64,000 nucleotides of DNA from positions 14,772,941 to 14,836,940 of the forward strand of contig NC_037256.1 of the NCBI RefSeq assembly GCF_000002425.4, given 5' to 3'. The stretch is from Physcomitrium patens. Lineage: Eukaryota > Streptophyta > Bryopsida > Funariales > Funariaceae. Shown here in pieces: positions 23,351 through 36,606 of this stretch. Both the position numbers and the translations under genes were made by a program. Each line of letters starts with the position of its first letter. The first letter of the stretch is position 1. The notes beneath the pieces were generated by a model, which searched no databases, was not told the origin of the DNA, and saw only the letters and a list, made by a program, of their open reading frames with translations.

Positions 23351-25493
23351 TCCTTTATTTTTTTAGTTATATAATATTTTATGTTTTGAATATATTTATT
23401 TTTTTAATTATTTAATACAATATTTATGAATTATGTACATAGAATAAATTTGTAAATTTTTTAGTTCATATTTTTTATATAATAGATTAGAATTTATTGT
23501 TTGAAATATACGTTTTGTACATTATTCAGTGCTATACTTTTGCCTCGTATTATCCATATTTAAAGAAGATAAATATTTACATGCTAAATTTGTTTCAAAA
23601 CAATTTTTTAATATGTTCTTTAAAAAAAAATATTTTATTGTAATACAAATAAATAATATTAATATTTTTTCATTCCTAAATCAAAATATTTTAAATATAA
23701 AATCGGCAAGTTTTCAATTTTTTTATATAACCAAATATTATATTTTAGAACTTATGTTGTAATATATAAATCAACTAAAAATAAGTATAAAATAATGGTC
23801 TTCATATTTTCAACGTATATTATTACCCATTTTTTAAAATTAATTCTATACACGGATGTTTTAGACAATTTTAATTTTTAATTTTTTTTTTATCTATTAC
23901 ATGTTTTTGTAACAAAATTGACTTTATTCTTTGGTATCATATAAATAATTTTTTCTTTTTCCTCTTCATTCTATTTTAGAAGTATGAGTGTCAGTAAATA
24001 TTAAAGAATTCGTTATATATATATGTATGTGTGTGTGTGTGTTGTTTTGTTTTTATCTACTGCAATTCTATGCAATGATGCTTGGGCACTACAAGTAGGT
24101 TGTTGTCTAATGGTTTTTAATGAGGTGAAAGTTTGAGATGGTTGAGTACTTTCTTGCTCATTCTATATAGAGAGATACAATAGAATATTGTTTGAATATT
24201 TAGATGCAGAAGCTTTTGACTCTCAAAATTTCAATATTTATCTTCATTATAATTAACAAAAAATGGATTAGAAAAATACTTATCTAATATAAATAAATGA
24301 CTGTGTTTGATTCAAGGTTATTTTTTTGTTATAACTCTGTTATAAATAGAAGTTATGCTGGGTTAAATGTCTAAGGAGCCCAACTTTAATTCCATACCTT
24401 GTACAAAATCCATTTCCTTCTATTAAGTTTATTCAATAAATCTAATCCTAATGAAAATTGAGAGGTACTTTGTAATGCATCATGACCATGACAATATTCA
24501 AAAATATCTTTCAAAACTTGCAAAGTGCACCCAACTCACATGATCATTTTGTCAACAATGTGTCATTTTTTTTTATGCACCTCATTCACAAATACACAAA
24601 AATTAAAAAGAACTCAAGCAATGAAAATAATTCTTCATTTGTCTTCTTTTTATTATTTTTCTTTCCAAAAACTAATCAAGCAATACTTGATGTGATTTCT
24701 ACAAACATTTCAACATTGTAAGAAACTCACATCCATCTTCATATCCAACCAATGAAGCAAAATAATTTTTTTGTTTAAATATCCCAACCTTTGTAAACAA
24801 CACCAATATTACCCACGTGGGAATACCACATTGTTTTGAGTGATAGGACCCTCTCGCATTGGAGTAGCGTGAAGTCCAACGATTGGAGGTGTAAGCCCTA
24901 ATTAAGAACATTAATTGGTAGGAAGGAACATCCAAACATGGAATAATGCTGCGGTGTGAACACACGCAATCAAGTTTGTGACAAGTTGGATGAAGTAACG
25001 GATGAATGGTATATCATCCATCGTTCAACGGCAACGCTGTCACTGAAGCGAAACAGAGGCGGTACCCATGGCCTCGCCGAAGTTAGTCCCTGTGGCCATG
25101 GCCATAGCCATCGCACCCTTTCAATACTTTTTTTGCCGCATTTTTTGTTCCTCAATTTTGTATCGTATATGGCAAGTGGTGAAGGACCCGTAGGTGAGTT
25201 CTGCTTAAATCGAATTAGGATTGCTACGGTGCTTTCGCTAATGGTTCATTATTAAAAAATCTTAGGCTTGAAGTGCTGTGTTCCTTTGCTTGCATGGCGA
25301 TGCAGCGGGTTGAGCACCGCTGCGCTTGCAATAGATTGTCCGTCTTGAAACCGGTGCAGTCCTTTTGCTGAATTAGAGAAAATGAGCTATTAATATCCTG
25401 TGATTTTGTGGTGCTTGGTTTGATCGAAGACACACGAGGTGAGGTCGGATGACAAGTAGAAAAAAGTTTGGGGGAGGAAGGAGATAATTGTTA

Positions 25494-28400
25494 ATGGCGT
25501 TGCAGGAAGCCGAAGCGCTGCAGTTGATGCGTGCGGCGCTTGAGAACCCTCACGGCACTGCGCAGGAGAGGAGTCAAAGGTTATTGAAGGCTTGGAGCTT
25601 CTTACGGCGCTCGGCCATTCCGAATGCTGATGGAGACGGTATATTGCTTGCTTGGAGATTTGGTTGTATGATGTTTGATTTTATTTTTTTCAAGTTATGC
25701 TATCGAGGTCCTAGAATTGTTCTTTCCTTGATTCTGCGTGTGAACTACTCATTTGGAAGCTTTTGTCGGAGTATGCCGGAATCCTTGTGTACATGTTTTT
25801 TTTAATACTAACTGAGAGAGTTGCATCGCTAGGTTTCTCGTGTGATTTTGATCGAATCTGATTGTTCAAATTGGCTATATTCCCGTATTATTTATCAGGA
25901 ATCCCGTTAGAATTATTCCACAATTCACTCAATTTGAACGAATTTAATTTCATGCTGCCCTCGAATCTGTAAACTTGTACCTGTGCCTTCAGGGGTGTAG
26001 TTCACTTCTTGAGGTGCAAAGTGAAAAGACAACGGTTAGTTTATTAACTGACCTTGCATGCAGCTGGGCTAACAGCCAAAGAGGAAAAGAAACGGTTGAA
26101 GGAGGACAGGAGAGACTGGAGAAAGTTGAAGAGGCGAAGACGTGAAGAAAAACGGGACAATGTACACAAACAATCCGTCGAACAGTTCGTTTCATGCTCT
26201 CGTTCATTTCAGTTTTTTTCTGTAGGCTGATGAGGCATTCGCAATCCAAACATTTCGGCAACAGTCTGTTGCAAACTAGTCATGCGTTATTTGGTGTTTT
26301 CAGTTTGTGTTTTTTGTCCTCACTATATACAATTTGTTTTTTTTCAAATACGCTGTTAATTATTTACTATTATATTCAATAAGTAGTTTAATTGAAACAA
26401 TGGGAGCTTAACAATGATCATGACATCTACTATTTGTCGACCAGGATGAAGAAGAAAAATTACTTCTTTACGCTGCACGCTTGGGAGACGTTGAACAGAT
26501 TTCTAAATTATTAAAGTTGGGCGTTTACGTTTCGTGCAAAGATGATTCAGGATATTCTGCACTTCACTGGGCGTCGCTGTACGGTCATATTGATGTACGT
26601 TCTCCTAACTTTTTGCTCTGCAGTTTGGAGTTATTTGATGTAATGAAATGAGGACATTGTAATTACGTTCTTTACTTTTCTTTGAGTCGACAAGGACCAT
26701 TTACACTTGCCTACTGATCTCATGCTGTACACATTCACGATTGTGATTTAACACATACTAAAGCTGGAGAGTTAGATAGTTTGAAGGCCATGATCTTTTC
26801 TGCTTCTGAAATTTGAATCACTCGCACATGACTAAGATGATTTCAATGTTGGAAGAGTAATGGTCTTTTGGGCATGGTTTCAGAACTTTATTTCGTTTTG
26901 TTTGGAAGCTTCATTGAGTCAAAAGTGAAGTGAGCTTGAGAAGAAGCTAGGTGGTGAGGGCACTTTTGTGTGCAGGGGCGGGTGATGGGAAGCGCATAAA
27001 TAGAAAGACTAATTCTGGGAATACACCTCTTCATTTTGCATGTACAGGTAAGTGAGTATGTGCAAGTAAATTCTGCAAACTGGATATTGTCGACTTTTAA
27101 GAATGAAGGCAAACTATATTTTTGTTATTAACGAAAAAATAATGATAAAAATGAAAATCGAGATTGTTCATCTAGGTTCACAGTTTCTTTTTAATTTTTT
27201 AATCTGTTTTTTTTCTTTGTTTTTCTGTGTTTGTTTTGTTTTGTTTTGTTTTGTTTTATTTTATTTACTTTTATCTGTCCAGCATAGTTGTTGAAAAATG
27301 TCTGTAGTTAATGAGATATTTGTTTTCAAATGCGCAACTCACTTTCATATCCATGAATGTGTTAAATCTTAGGGCAACATGCTGAAATAGCAGCTCTCTT
27401 ACAACTTTACAAGCCTGATGTTTATGCTGTCAATGAGTATGGTCAAACTCCTGTATCCCTCGGTGAGTGTATTATTCATTTATATTATGCCCAGTGACGT
27501 TTTCTGGATCGTTGGTGTCGACAGCAGTGCCATCCTTGAAATTAGCTCTGCTCATCGATTTATGAAGTTTGTAACAATTGGTAGGATTGACTTCGTACTG
27601 AATGATGATTTGTTCAGGACTCAGGAATCTTGTGGGCAAGATTGAGAAAGAACAAAGATTGGCAGAGATGCAAGCTCTCCGCAATCATTCTCGTTTGAAA
27701 CTTCTGGTTAGTGAAAGTGACTTTGAACGACAAGTCAATGTAGGTGAACACGGGCAAAATACTTCAGAAACAGAAATCCTTCAGAAATGGGAAGCGTACC
27801 AAAGCGCATGGAGTGAATTTGTACGGAAATATGGGAAAAAAGAATCTGGTATATCATCATCAGTTGGTGATGATGGAAAACAAGAAATCAATTTTCAGGA
27901 TGTTCCGTGGCCATTGATGAGCAGGAAAGGAAGCGAAGGTACAGTTTGCTGTTTAACTAAACCAGCCCTGGTCTTTAGGTGTGTTCTATTTTATATCTGA
28001 ACGTCCTTTCTACATTCTTGAGTTCTATTCAACAGTAATTAATTGTAAACAAATTCCACACCACGCTTTTTACATGTTCAGTTCTGGAATATTAAGTTCT
28101 TGAAATTAGACTTGTAAGTTGCTGATCGTGATCACATTACCATGTGGTTATTTGAACAGTTGGAGAAGAGCTTCTGCTGAGTCTTCTTCACATATCTGGC
28201 AATGACCTCCACAGTCTTATCCAACAAGAGCGTCTCCGGTGGTCAGTCTTTTACTTCTATTTTTGAGTGTATGTGTCTTGTAATGCGGTCAAAAGCCTGC
28301 GTGCAGATAGTGTACATGTTCATATCTTCGTCTCCTTCCACAGACATTTTCTTGTCTAAAACTTCATAAATGTCAAATGAATGGGCTGTTTTAAATTTTG

Positions 28401-28568
28401 AGCATTGTCATTGTCGGCAGGCACCCTGACAAATTCATCCAGTTATTTGGCAGTCAGTTGTCAAATTTGCACAGGGATGCTGTCCTTCTGGGTGTGAAGA
28501 CTGTGAGCCAATTGCTGAACTCTTTGGCAAACGAACTATGCTCCAACACTGAAGAGTCAAAATGCTAG
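25494..28568 (+). CDS. NFKBIL1: NFKBIL1 (IkappaB-like) homologue with ankyrin repeats and J-like C-terminus
   Basis: Eight exons are predicted: 25494-25638, 26064-26161 (or to 26176), 26445-26594, 26951-27047, 27373-27462, 27618-27938, 28160-28241 and 28421-28568. They give about 376 aa. All junctions are GT/AG and in phase; only the end of exon 2 is ambiguous. After a helical N-terminus and a strongly basic stretch (KKRLKEDRRDWRKLKRRRR) come ankyrin repeats (LLLYAARLGDVEQISKLL, GYSALHWASLYGHIDVVR, GNTPLHFACTGQHAEIAALL, YGQTPVSL). A linker holds NFQDVPWPLM, matching the DVPWP of animal NFKBIL1. The C-terminus (ERLRWHPDKFIQLFGSQL...) is the J-domain-like end of that family, whose animal members are linked to mRNA processing and innate signalling. 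Function in plants is unknown to me, and NF-kappaB is absent from plants. Confidence 0.88.
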
Positions 28569-30597
28569 AGTATACACGTGAAAGGCTTCTTATTTGAAGT
28601 CAGGGTACCCGTTCTGGTTTCTTCTTCTGTGCCTCATACAGAAATCGAGGATTTCTGGAATGATGATTAAGTTCACACTTTGAAAGAGGGAGTTGGTTAA
28701 CGTTGAAATGAAATTCTGTGCCGTTCCTCTGAGCACACCGGGTTCCAAGCATTTCTTATTTTGGTAGGATTCGGGATTGTCCTTACTGTGAAATTACATC
28801 TAGAATTTTACACTCTTGGTTTCTCTTGAATTCGATGATCTTCTTATCATGAAATTCGGCACTTCAGGCCCGAGTCAATATTCATCTTCACTTCGCAGAG
28901 GTGTTAGCCATGCAGAACACTAATCTCTTGTTGACTTGCGAAGGTTTCTTCAAGACCTTGTTGCACATCTGCTGGGTGCCTTTTCTAGAGTAAGCTAATT
29001 CGTTTTAGACACGCCTATGTCACGATAGACACAAAACATTTTTGTTAGCAACTTTGTTAACATTTCAGCCCCCTTTTTAAAAATATGTTTTCAAATGTTT
29101 TTCTATGTTACAAAAGGAGTGCTCTTTTATTTGTATTCATCTTCAAGTATCACTCTTTTATATTGACAAGTTTTATTGAATTATTTGAATTGTAGTTTGA
29201 TATAGTTGTTTTCAAATTGGATAGGTTTGTATTTGTATTATTTTGTGCTCATTTAAGTGGCCATTTGATTTGGGTTGTCCCTCCTATTAGAAATGCCTAA
29301 CTTAGATTATCCATTGGTTAATTTGCCTTCTCTTAACTTTGATTGTTTTGTTTCAATGTAGCATGTTATAGGATGCTAGCTTAAAAAAAATGTATTTTTT
29401 GATAATTTAGAATTAATTTCTTGCATATTACAACTTTAATTTGTTTTCTTAGTGTGTATTAATTAGATAATTCTATCATTCGAACAAATTCAAACAAATC
29501 TAATATAAATTGATGATTAATTTTCTTTTTCTAATTTGTTTTGGTGATTTTGTTTTTGGGATTAGTTGTGGATTTTTGTTGCCTTCTTCAAATTACATTG
29601 TTTCTTTATGGCCTAAATCTATTAGCCTTTGAACACCCTTCTTTAGCATCTTTATTGTTTTTTGATTGTTGAGAAAAATATTTTAAAAAAGTATAAATGT
29701 AAATTGTTGTGGTTAAATATGTTTGTTAGTACTTGCTTTGTCTATAAAGATTTTGGTTCTTGTAACCACTAAATTGATGTATATGTCATTGTATAAAAAA
29801 CTAATACAATACTCTGCATTCATCTATTATTCTTGCTTCTAAATACTTATAACATTATTCATGAGACTTCTTTATATTATGTCTTACAATTTATATCATT
29901 AGAAAACACTCCATGCTAAATCAAGTAAAATGGATTTTTATTGCCTAATCTAACAGTAGTGTTGTCTTCAATCTTTTTATTGGTATCAAAAGTATTTAAC
30001 TTAGAGTCATATTTTAATAGAGCAGAACACCTTTTTCATTGTGGACAATCAATAATGCTTTAATAAAACACCTTTTTTTTCTATGCTCATTATTTAAAGA
30101 TTTTAATGTATATACCTACAAAAAGCCTCCATAACTTTAAACAAAAGATAATTTTGATTTTTTTTAATAAATCATGTATGAGCCAAACAATGTATAATGT
30201 GTTAAAACAATCATCACAACAAGTTCACCAAATCTTTTAAAGAAAAAACAAAGACAATGCTTGTGATAAACTCTATCTAAAATCTAAATGCACCAAATTA
30301 TGGAGCATATATTTAATTAAGTGGAGCATGAAGAGAAGCATTTAAATGTGTGCAAGCTTGGGTTGAGTTGAAGATGTCCATCCAATCATTTTGTCTTATA
30401 GACCTATATAATTTGTTAGATGCTTTTAGATACATTACTAATTAATTATCATATATTTATTTTTCTATTATTAAATAAGTCATAAATAGATTTTTACAAA
30501 TATAAAGAGATTTGTTTAAATATCTTAATTATATTTTTTTATTAAAGAAAATTGTTAAGTAGATAATAAATATTTAGACTATATATTTAAGATATTA

Positions 30598-30634
<37 letters not shown>

Positions 30635-33134
30635 AATGAAATTAAAAAACCAAATCACCAACTTGTTTCAAAGTTGAAAGCTTTAAAAAAATTATATTAA
30701 AGTAAAAATTGGATATATTTTTCCACTTCATTTTTTTGCTACATGATTTTAAACATCATTATTTTTCATTTAGCATAGAAGTATTTAAACTTTTAAAAGA
30801 TGTTCATCTAAAATTTGAACTCAATCTAAGTACTCAAACGAATTTGGATGATTTTATAAATATAATCAAAATTCCATCTTTTTTGTTGCCAAACTTGTGT
30901 TTTATAAGTGCAAAACCTTTTTTTTTAATCTTTTAAAAGCTCATTAAAATTTTAAACATTCTAAGATAAACCAAATTCACTTCCAACATCAACACAATGC
31001 CAATTTAAATGGCAATTTTTATATTTCTACAACAAATGATGCACCTAGCTATTTTATGATATATAATTGTATCTCTAAATTTTAGAAATATTGAAAAGAG
31101 TGCAAAAAAGTTATTTTATCTATCCTCTCTACTATGTCAAAGGTAAAAAGAAAGCAAATTCATAATGTTGAAACTTTTCCACACTCCTTTGAAATTATTG
31201 AAATTTACTCTCATGAATTGGACCGCAAAGAAATAGATACTCAACTTTTTTGGACGGCATATCTGACGGGTTTTCTTCAACACATTTTTTCATCTATGAA
31301 TGTATATTCAGCAATTTGAATAAATTTTTATATGTTCACCTTTGCCCACACTTGCCTACCTACAAAATTTTGAACTTAGGGCTAACGGGAGCAGAGATCA
31401 AGTAGCCGTAGTGAGAGTTGGAAGAAGCGTTCAGGCAAAGTGCTAGAAAAAAATAATTAAGCACTTAAAAGGAAGGACTAAAATATAAAATATTATAATT
31501 AGTCTATCATTCAAGTGGACAAAATCAAACTTGAGACCAATCCAAATCTACTAAAAACCTGAATCATTGACACCAACCCTCTGAATTGATGGCTTTGATA
31601 TACAAACTCATATTATATATATTAATCATGGGCATTGTGCCAAACAAAAATCCACGTTCTAATATGAAGCAAGGTACTACATAGTTACCTATTCCTCAAA
31701 ATCACTTGAATTGACATCCAAGTGATCAGCCTCAAGTTTGCACACCTTAGGGGTCTTTGCATGAAAAAAAACCGCATCATAGTGTGTAAATCTTCACGAC
31801 CACCACCTGCTCGCCGACCTTCCCGAGCGCGTCTAAGAAATTCTGCGCTTAGTGTACATCGTGAGAGTTTGGACACCCATCTTTCTGTAACTATTTCATA
31901 CTGACGCTGCCCTCTCTCCCCGCCCAGTTCTCATCCGTCGTCACTGCAGTGGCACCACTCTCGTAATTAATCTCCTCTCCCTACTTGTCGCTGCACTACC
32001 CCGTGCCACAGAACGACGGGCCACAGAACGACGCGAAATTGATGCTTTAGGCCACAATACCAATAGCGCATACTAAGGCACTCTCATTCCTATTCCCTTG
32101 TTGTCATCAAACTCCATGAACTCCATCCCCAATGACGGCAATTCCATTTCCACCGTAAATCAAACATGCAAAGCCATCACTAACCCCCACCTCACACCTT
32201 AACTAACAAACGGTCCCACAAACAATGCAAAGTCACCGAAATCTCAACTAAATAGTTTCTCAAACTCAAATCAGCCACCAACAATTCTTTATCTTCGGAT
32301 CAAACAAAAATCCTCTGAACTTTAGTCTGGCAGCCTACATGCTCGAGCTACCAGAAAAATACATGAAAGAGGCAGCAGAAATCCCACAATAAAGTTGATT
32401 TCATGCGAGCCGAATCGAACGCATGCTTTGTCCATGGTACCGAAGTGGAGGTTTCGCTCTGGAAAAGATAGTGAAGTGTCCGCAATAATAAGCACAGTCT
32501 ATGGTAGCTATCAGAATCAAGAAGAAACCATCTCCTTCCTCTATCTCCCCTGTCCATTCTCCTTCCTGATCTACAGACTCCAGCAGAACAGTATTTGCAG
32601 CCGCAGTAATAACAAACTCCCAGTTAGTCACAGCTATTTTAAAGAAACAAGAATAATTGCCACGACAGAAAACCACGCGCAGCCATCCATTTGGATACAA
32701 TCGCTCAATAAGATTGGGAGATGAATTATTCATCACCATCGTCATGGAATTGAACTGAACAACTTTAGCCAGCAACTCTGGGCAATTTCACTGCAGATGC
32801 CTGTCCCCGTCACATTGTTTACAATGCACAACGCTCAAGCCCAATAATGCACAAGCATTGAATGGCGTATGCTCGTTTTCCTGGTTACAACTTCGTGGTC
32901 AGGATGTACTTGTGAACGTTACTGAATGCATGGCTACGGTGTCAAAATTCTATTCACGATGAAATCACTTCACTTGAACACAGCATCGACTGGGATGATG
33001 AATTCTCAGAAACCGAAAATGTTTCCAAAGAGTGAATGAGTTTCATGTGCTGAATTCTCTCTTGCATTTTGGATATAATTCAGTAAAGCCAGTCAGACTA
33101 AGTGATCAAAAGTGCCAGGAATCCTACTATCCTG
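28569..33134. other. intergenic DNA between convergent genes
   Basis: No gene is supported. 28569-29000 is likely the 3' untranslated region of the NFKBIL1-like gene. 29000-31700 is AT-rich, with an (AAT)n run at 30598-30629. 31750-33134 is GC-moderate and may include the 3' untranslated region of the AWPM-19 gene. Open frames at 32395-32775 on both strands carry no recognisable domain. Confidence 0.55.
30598..30629. repeat. (AAT)n microsatellite
   Basis: About ten tandem AAT units lie in AT-rich intergenic DNA. Confidence 0.9.
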
Positions 33135-34383
33135 CTAAACGTCCATGCCAGCTTCAACTCCAGAATCTCTCCTATCTTCGAAAACAGTGTCGAACTTTTC
33201 ACGAGGCTCTCGTTTGGAAGAGCTGGTGTAAGCAGTGCCTTCTTTACCACCTAGGGCTGCAGCTTGCAGAGACAGCAAGTAGTAGAATTCGAAGAGGGGC
33301 AGGATGACGGTGAAACCCTCCACCACTTTCTATGGCATGAAAGCAAAGATTTCTCAGCATTTCATGCAATCACTGCTTGAGTAGCGTTCAGCAACAGGGT
33401 ATAACACTGCAGATTTAGTCCAACCTATTCTGGACAAATAATTGATTGAACCAGCCCACAAGATAGATAGGAGTAGTGACCAACCAATTTTGTTGAACGC
33501 GTAGCCCCAACATAAATCTCTTTGCAAGCAACCCTGCGTTTCAAGAAGGTAATCATCAACTCAGGCTACTCCACAACCAAACAACCGATCAATCGATGAA
33601 TCCTGATACATTTTCTTGCACACATCCGAAACACACGAAAGAATATTTAGGATACAGATAACGCAATTGTTTTCTTGTGCAATCTGGCTTGAAGGATTTC
33701 AAAACTTTAAAAGCACAAGCATACCGACTTGAGGATTAGAACATAACCCTTACCCTGCGGCGAGAAAGCTCAGCAACCAGGCAATCAGGGCAGCAGAAAC
33801 AGCAGCTGCAAGGCTATCAGTGCGCCATACGCGCAAGTGATACATGCCTACACAGATCGATGCTATTCCCACAACTGAGGCCACCAGCACAATAGGAAGA
33901 AAGTACAGTGCAACCATCTTGCCCTCCACATTCCCTGCTCCCGGAAGCCAAATGCCCTCGTTTACAGAAGGAACGTATGGAACATTCTCATCAAGTGGAA
34001 AATAAACACCAGGGAAAAATTTAATGCTGCGTACTTCAAAACAACCAGGAAAATCATGAGGTTTTAGAATAAATTCTTGAAACACTCTAAATCGACATCT
34101 ATCATAGTTCCCCCTGGCCTTATCCACTTTTTTAGCGTCCGTCAAGAGCAAACTCAAATCCACTACCACGTTTAATGTCATGACAACGTCAATCAATCTC
34201 CAACCTCTTCAAAAAAAGAACAAGTTCTTGAAACAAACCTCCGAAGTCAGTGCTGTCCGTTGAAGCTCGGTCCATGTTCCTGTTGAAGGCCCAACCAGCA
34301 ATAGCTGCATTGATAATACGCATGATGACATTAACTGCCAAAAGCGCGCATGAGATTCCCCAGCTCACAGCTAAAAAGGCCAT
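33135..34383 (-). CDS. AWPM-19 (PM19-like) plasma membrane protein
   Basis: The predicted exons on the minus strand are 34239-34383, 33754-34033, 33485-33533 and 33135-33329, for 222 aa, all in phase. Four hydrophobic segments are evident: the N-terminus (VSWGISCALLAVNVIM to AIAGWAFNR), VALYFLPIVLVASVVGIAS, SAALIAWLLSFLAAG, and FTVILPLFEFYYLLSL. Family landmarks are AGWAFNRNMDR, FPGVYFP, HLRVWRTDSLAAA, the ACKEI motif supplied by the tiny third exon, and KVVEGF. AWPM-19 proteins are plant membrane proteins linked to ABA, cold and desiccation responses. The insert between YFP and the second membrane segment (ENVPYVPSVNEGIW) looks longer than I recall in angiosperms. The first intron is the least certain: a donor GAG|GTTTGT and a pyrimidine-rich acceptor at 34034 fit best. 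Confidence 0.82.
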
Positions 34384-34908
34384 GAAAAACTAGTCACCTC
34401 CAAACGAAGCTCGTCCACAGTTCTTTCAATCTCCAGAACCAAAACGCTCTGCCATTTCAAAGAAACAACAAACACTGACGAGATTATACCTGGAAGCGCT
34501 TTGCGACCGGTAATTTGGACACCTCTAACGATACACTTCCACAGAGATGGCAAAGACACACAACAAACTCTTAAAGAAGCTCTTAAACAAAGTCACGTAG
34601 CTGCATGTAAGCATGTCCTGCTAGAGTCCGGAGAGGAAACCATGAGATGAAACGCTCACAAGCACCGCGCAATTGCGGTGACAGAACGATCATTGGGAGG
34701 TGTTGTGAAAAGTTCAGCTGATTCTTCCGTCCGTCGAAAAACGATCACGAATCTGATAGCGGAAAGAGAATCCTCGAGGGAATGGTGGCCTGTGCGCGCA
34801 CACGAGAAGAGGCCCCCGCGACGATGCAGCGGAACCATTGCCAAGAAGAAGAGGTGTCGCAAAACCATACTCCCTCCCTCCGCCATCGTCCAGCAACGCC
34901 GCAAGACA

Positions 34909-35064
34909 GCACGGTCTTGGGAACTCTCTTTCTCTCTCTCTCTCTCCGGTGGAGACTACGATACCGGAAACCGTCTGTCGGGTTTAAATCACGGTCTTGG
35001 GAGACCTTTGTCTCGGGCAGTCCACGGTCTTGGGATTCTTTGTCTGGTGTGGACCACGGTCTTG
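34909..35064. repeat. four dispersed copies of ACGGTCTTGGG
   Basis: The word ACGGTCTTGGG occurs at about 34911, 34991 and 35026, and with one change (ACGGTCTTGAG) at about 35055, upstream of the AWPM-19 start codon. Spacing is uneven (about 80, 35 and 29 bp). Confidence 0.75.
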
Positions 35065-36051
35065 AGTTATCGTGTGTATGATCGTGGGCCAATGGGGTCT
35101 TTACCACCGTGGTTCTGAATGGCTTCTGTGTGTGCGTTTATGTGTGAGTATGGAATATTATATTATACTTTGGTATACAATTTCTGAAGAACAAATCCCT
35201 CTTGCAAAGGAGGTGGGAATCATGGTAATAAAACTAAAACAAAAGAGTTTATGTTTGTTTCGTGTATAGTGGATAACATACAATACACTTCAAGACTTGT
35301 GGGTTGTGGCTCTTGGTAATAAACTTGGATATTTAGTCTTTTTTACTTTTTACTTTTTATTACTTTTCCCATTTACTGAGATACTTGTATGAGAAAAGAA
35401 TTAACTAATAATTGTAGTAAAAAATTTAGATGAATTTATAGATAGATGACATGGGAAGAGAAAGATGACTCTTTGGATGCACCAAAAAGACATCATTCTC
35501 TAAAAATATGTCAAATACGAAATTCTTAATACTTATTATTGTAGCACTAAAGATGGTTAGTTTTAGAGAGTAATGTAGTATTATTTTACTATTATTATAC
35601 ATCTATTGTGTTTATTTTTTTAATTTGATATCATGGTTTGCTATGATTATGAATAAAACAAATTTATTCTTTTCATGATTATTAATATAAAATTATGATT
35701 TGTATAATTTTTTTTACACGTATACATACATATACAAATTACTACCAAATTCTAGCGGAGTATTTTTTTCTTCAATTATTTTGTTGGATAATGGTGCTAA
35801 TTTTTATAATATCTGTCTTTTTTATAAAAGTAAAGTAATTGGTATCAAAGTTAACTTGATACCAATTTTAGAAACCTGTTATAATTGTAACTAATAAAAA
35901 TTATATATATTCAAAATAATATTTTTATTTATTTAGTAAATTTGATGTGAAATAAAACCCTTGCTAAAATAATATTTTTTATGATAAAATAATGTTGTTG
36001 TAAAGTTTTAAGTCACAATCTTAGATCTATATCTGTTTATGTTACATGTCG

Positions 36052-36081
<30 letters not shown>
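36052..36081. repeat. poly(A) run, 30 bases
   Basis: An uninterrupted A-tract. No retrogene or LINE body is recognisable on either side. Confidence 0.9.
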
Positions 36082-36083
<2 letters not shown>

Positions 36084-36555
36084 TTGTGAGAACTGAATAT
36101 CACAACTTGCATGAAGCAATAAAAAAATCTATCACATAGACAAGGGCTTTTTATGAGCAATCTCACAGTAACTACAGTTAAGTTGTTGAAATATAAAAAT
36201 AATTTTAAAAACATGATTATATTATTAAATATTTGCAAAAAAATTAATGTAATAAAAAATTATTTTTATTTTCTTTGTATGTAAAATATTTTTTTATTTT
36301 GTTTGACATTTTTTTAACATTAAGCTCTGTAAAAAAAACACATACAAAGATAAAAAATCAAAAGCTGCTCACAAGCTCTTTAGAGAAGCTATAGCAACTG
36401 AATAAAGTAAAACCCTCCATGATTTTGAACAATATTGATGGTTAATTGTGATATTCTTTCTATTAATTTAGCATTAAACTGTTACCTACATCTTTATTAC
36501 TGCATCTTTAACAATTTCCACAATAAACTTAGATTTTTTATTTGAAATTTTGCAT

Positions 36556-36572
36556 TACACACACACACACAC

Positions 36573-36605
<33 letters not shown>

Positions 36606-36606
36606 C
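36556..36606. repeat. (AC)n-(AT)n microsatellite
   Basis: A dinucleotide array passes from AC units into AT units. Confidence 0.85.

Larger units (their letters stand above)
21976..25493. other. AT-rich intergenic DNA and 5' flank of the NFKBIL1-like gene
   Basis: No gene is seen. Microsatellites include (AC)n-(AT)n-(GT)n at 22229-22300, (ATT)n at 22724-22750 and (CATA)n at 23319-23350. From about 24820 the GC content rises towards the start codon at 25494. That part (with short open frames at 24956-25433 on both strands) probably holds the promoter and leader. Confidence 0.6.

Noticed and set aside
32395-32460. tRNA-like T-arm word (GAGCCGAATCGAACGC) on the minus strand
   Set aside because: No matching acceptor stem or D-arm lies at the right distance, so it is not a tRNA gene.
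34678-35118. 146-codon plus-strand frame and 120-codon minus-strand frame
   Set aside because: They are mutually overlapping in a repeated-motif region with no domain, better read as the AWPM-19 5' flank.
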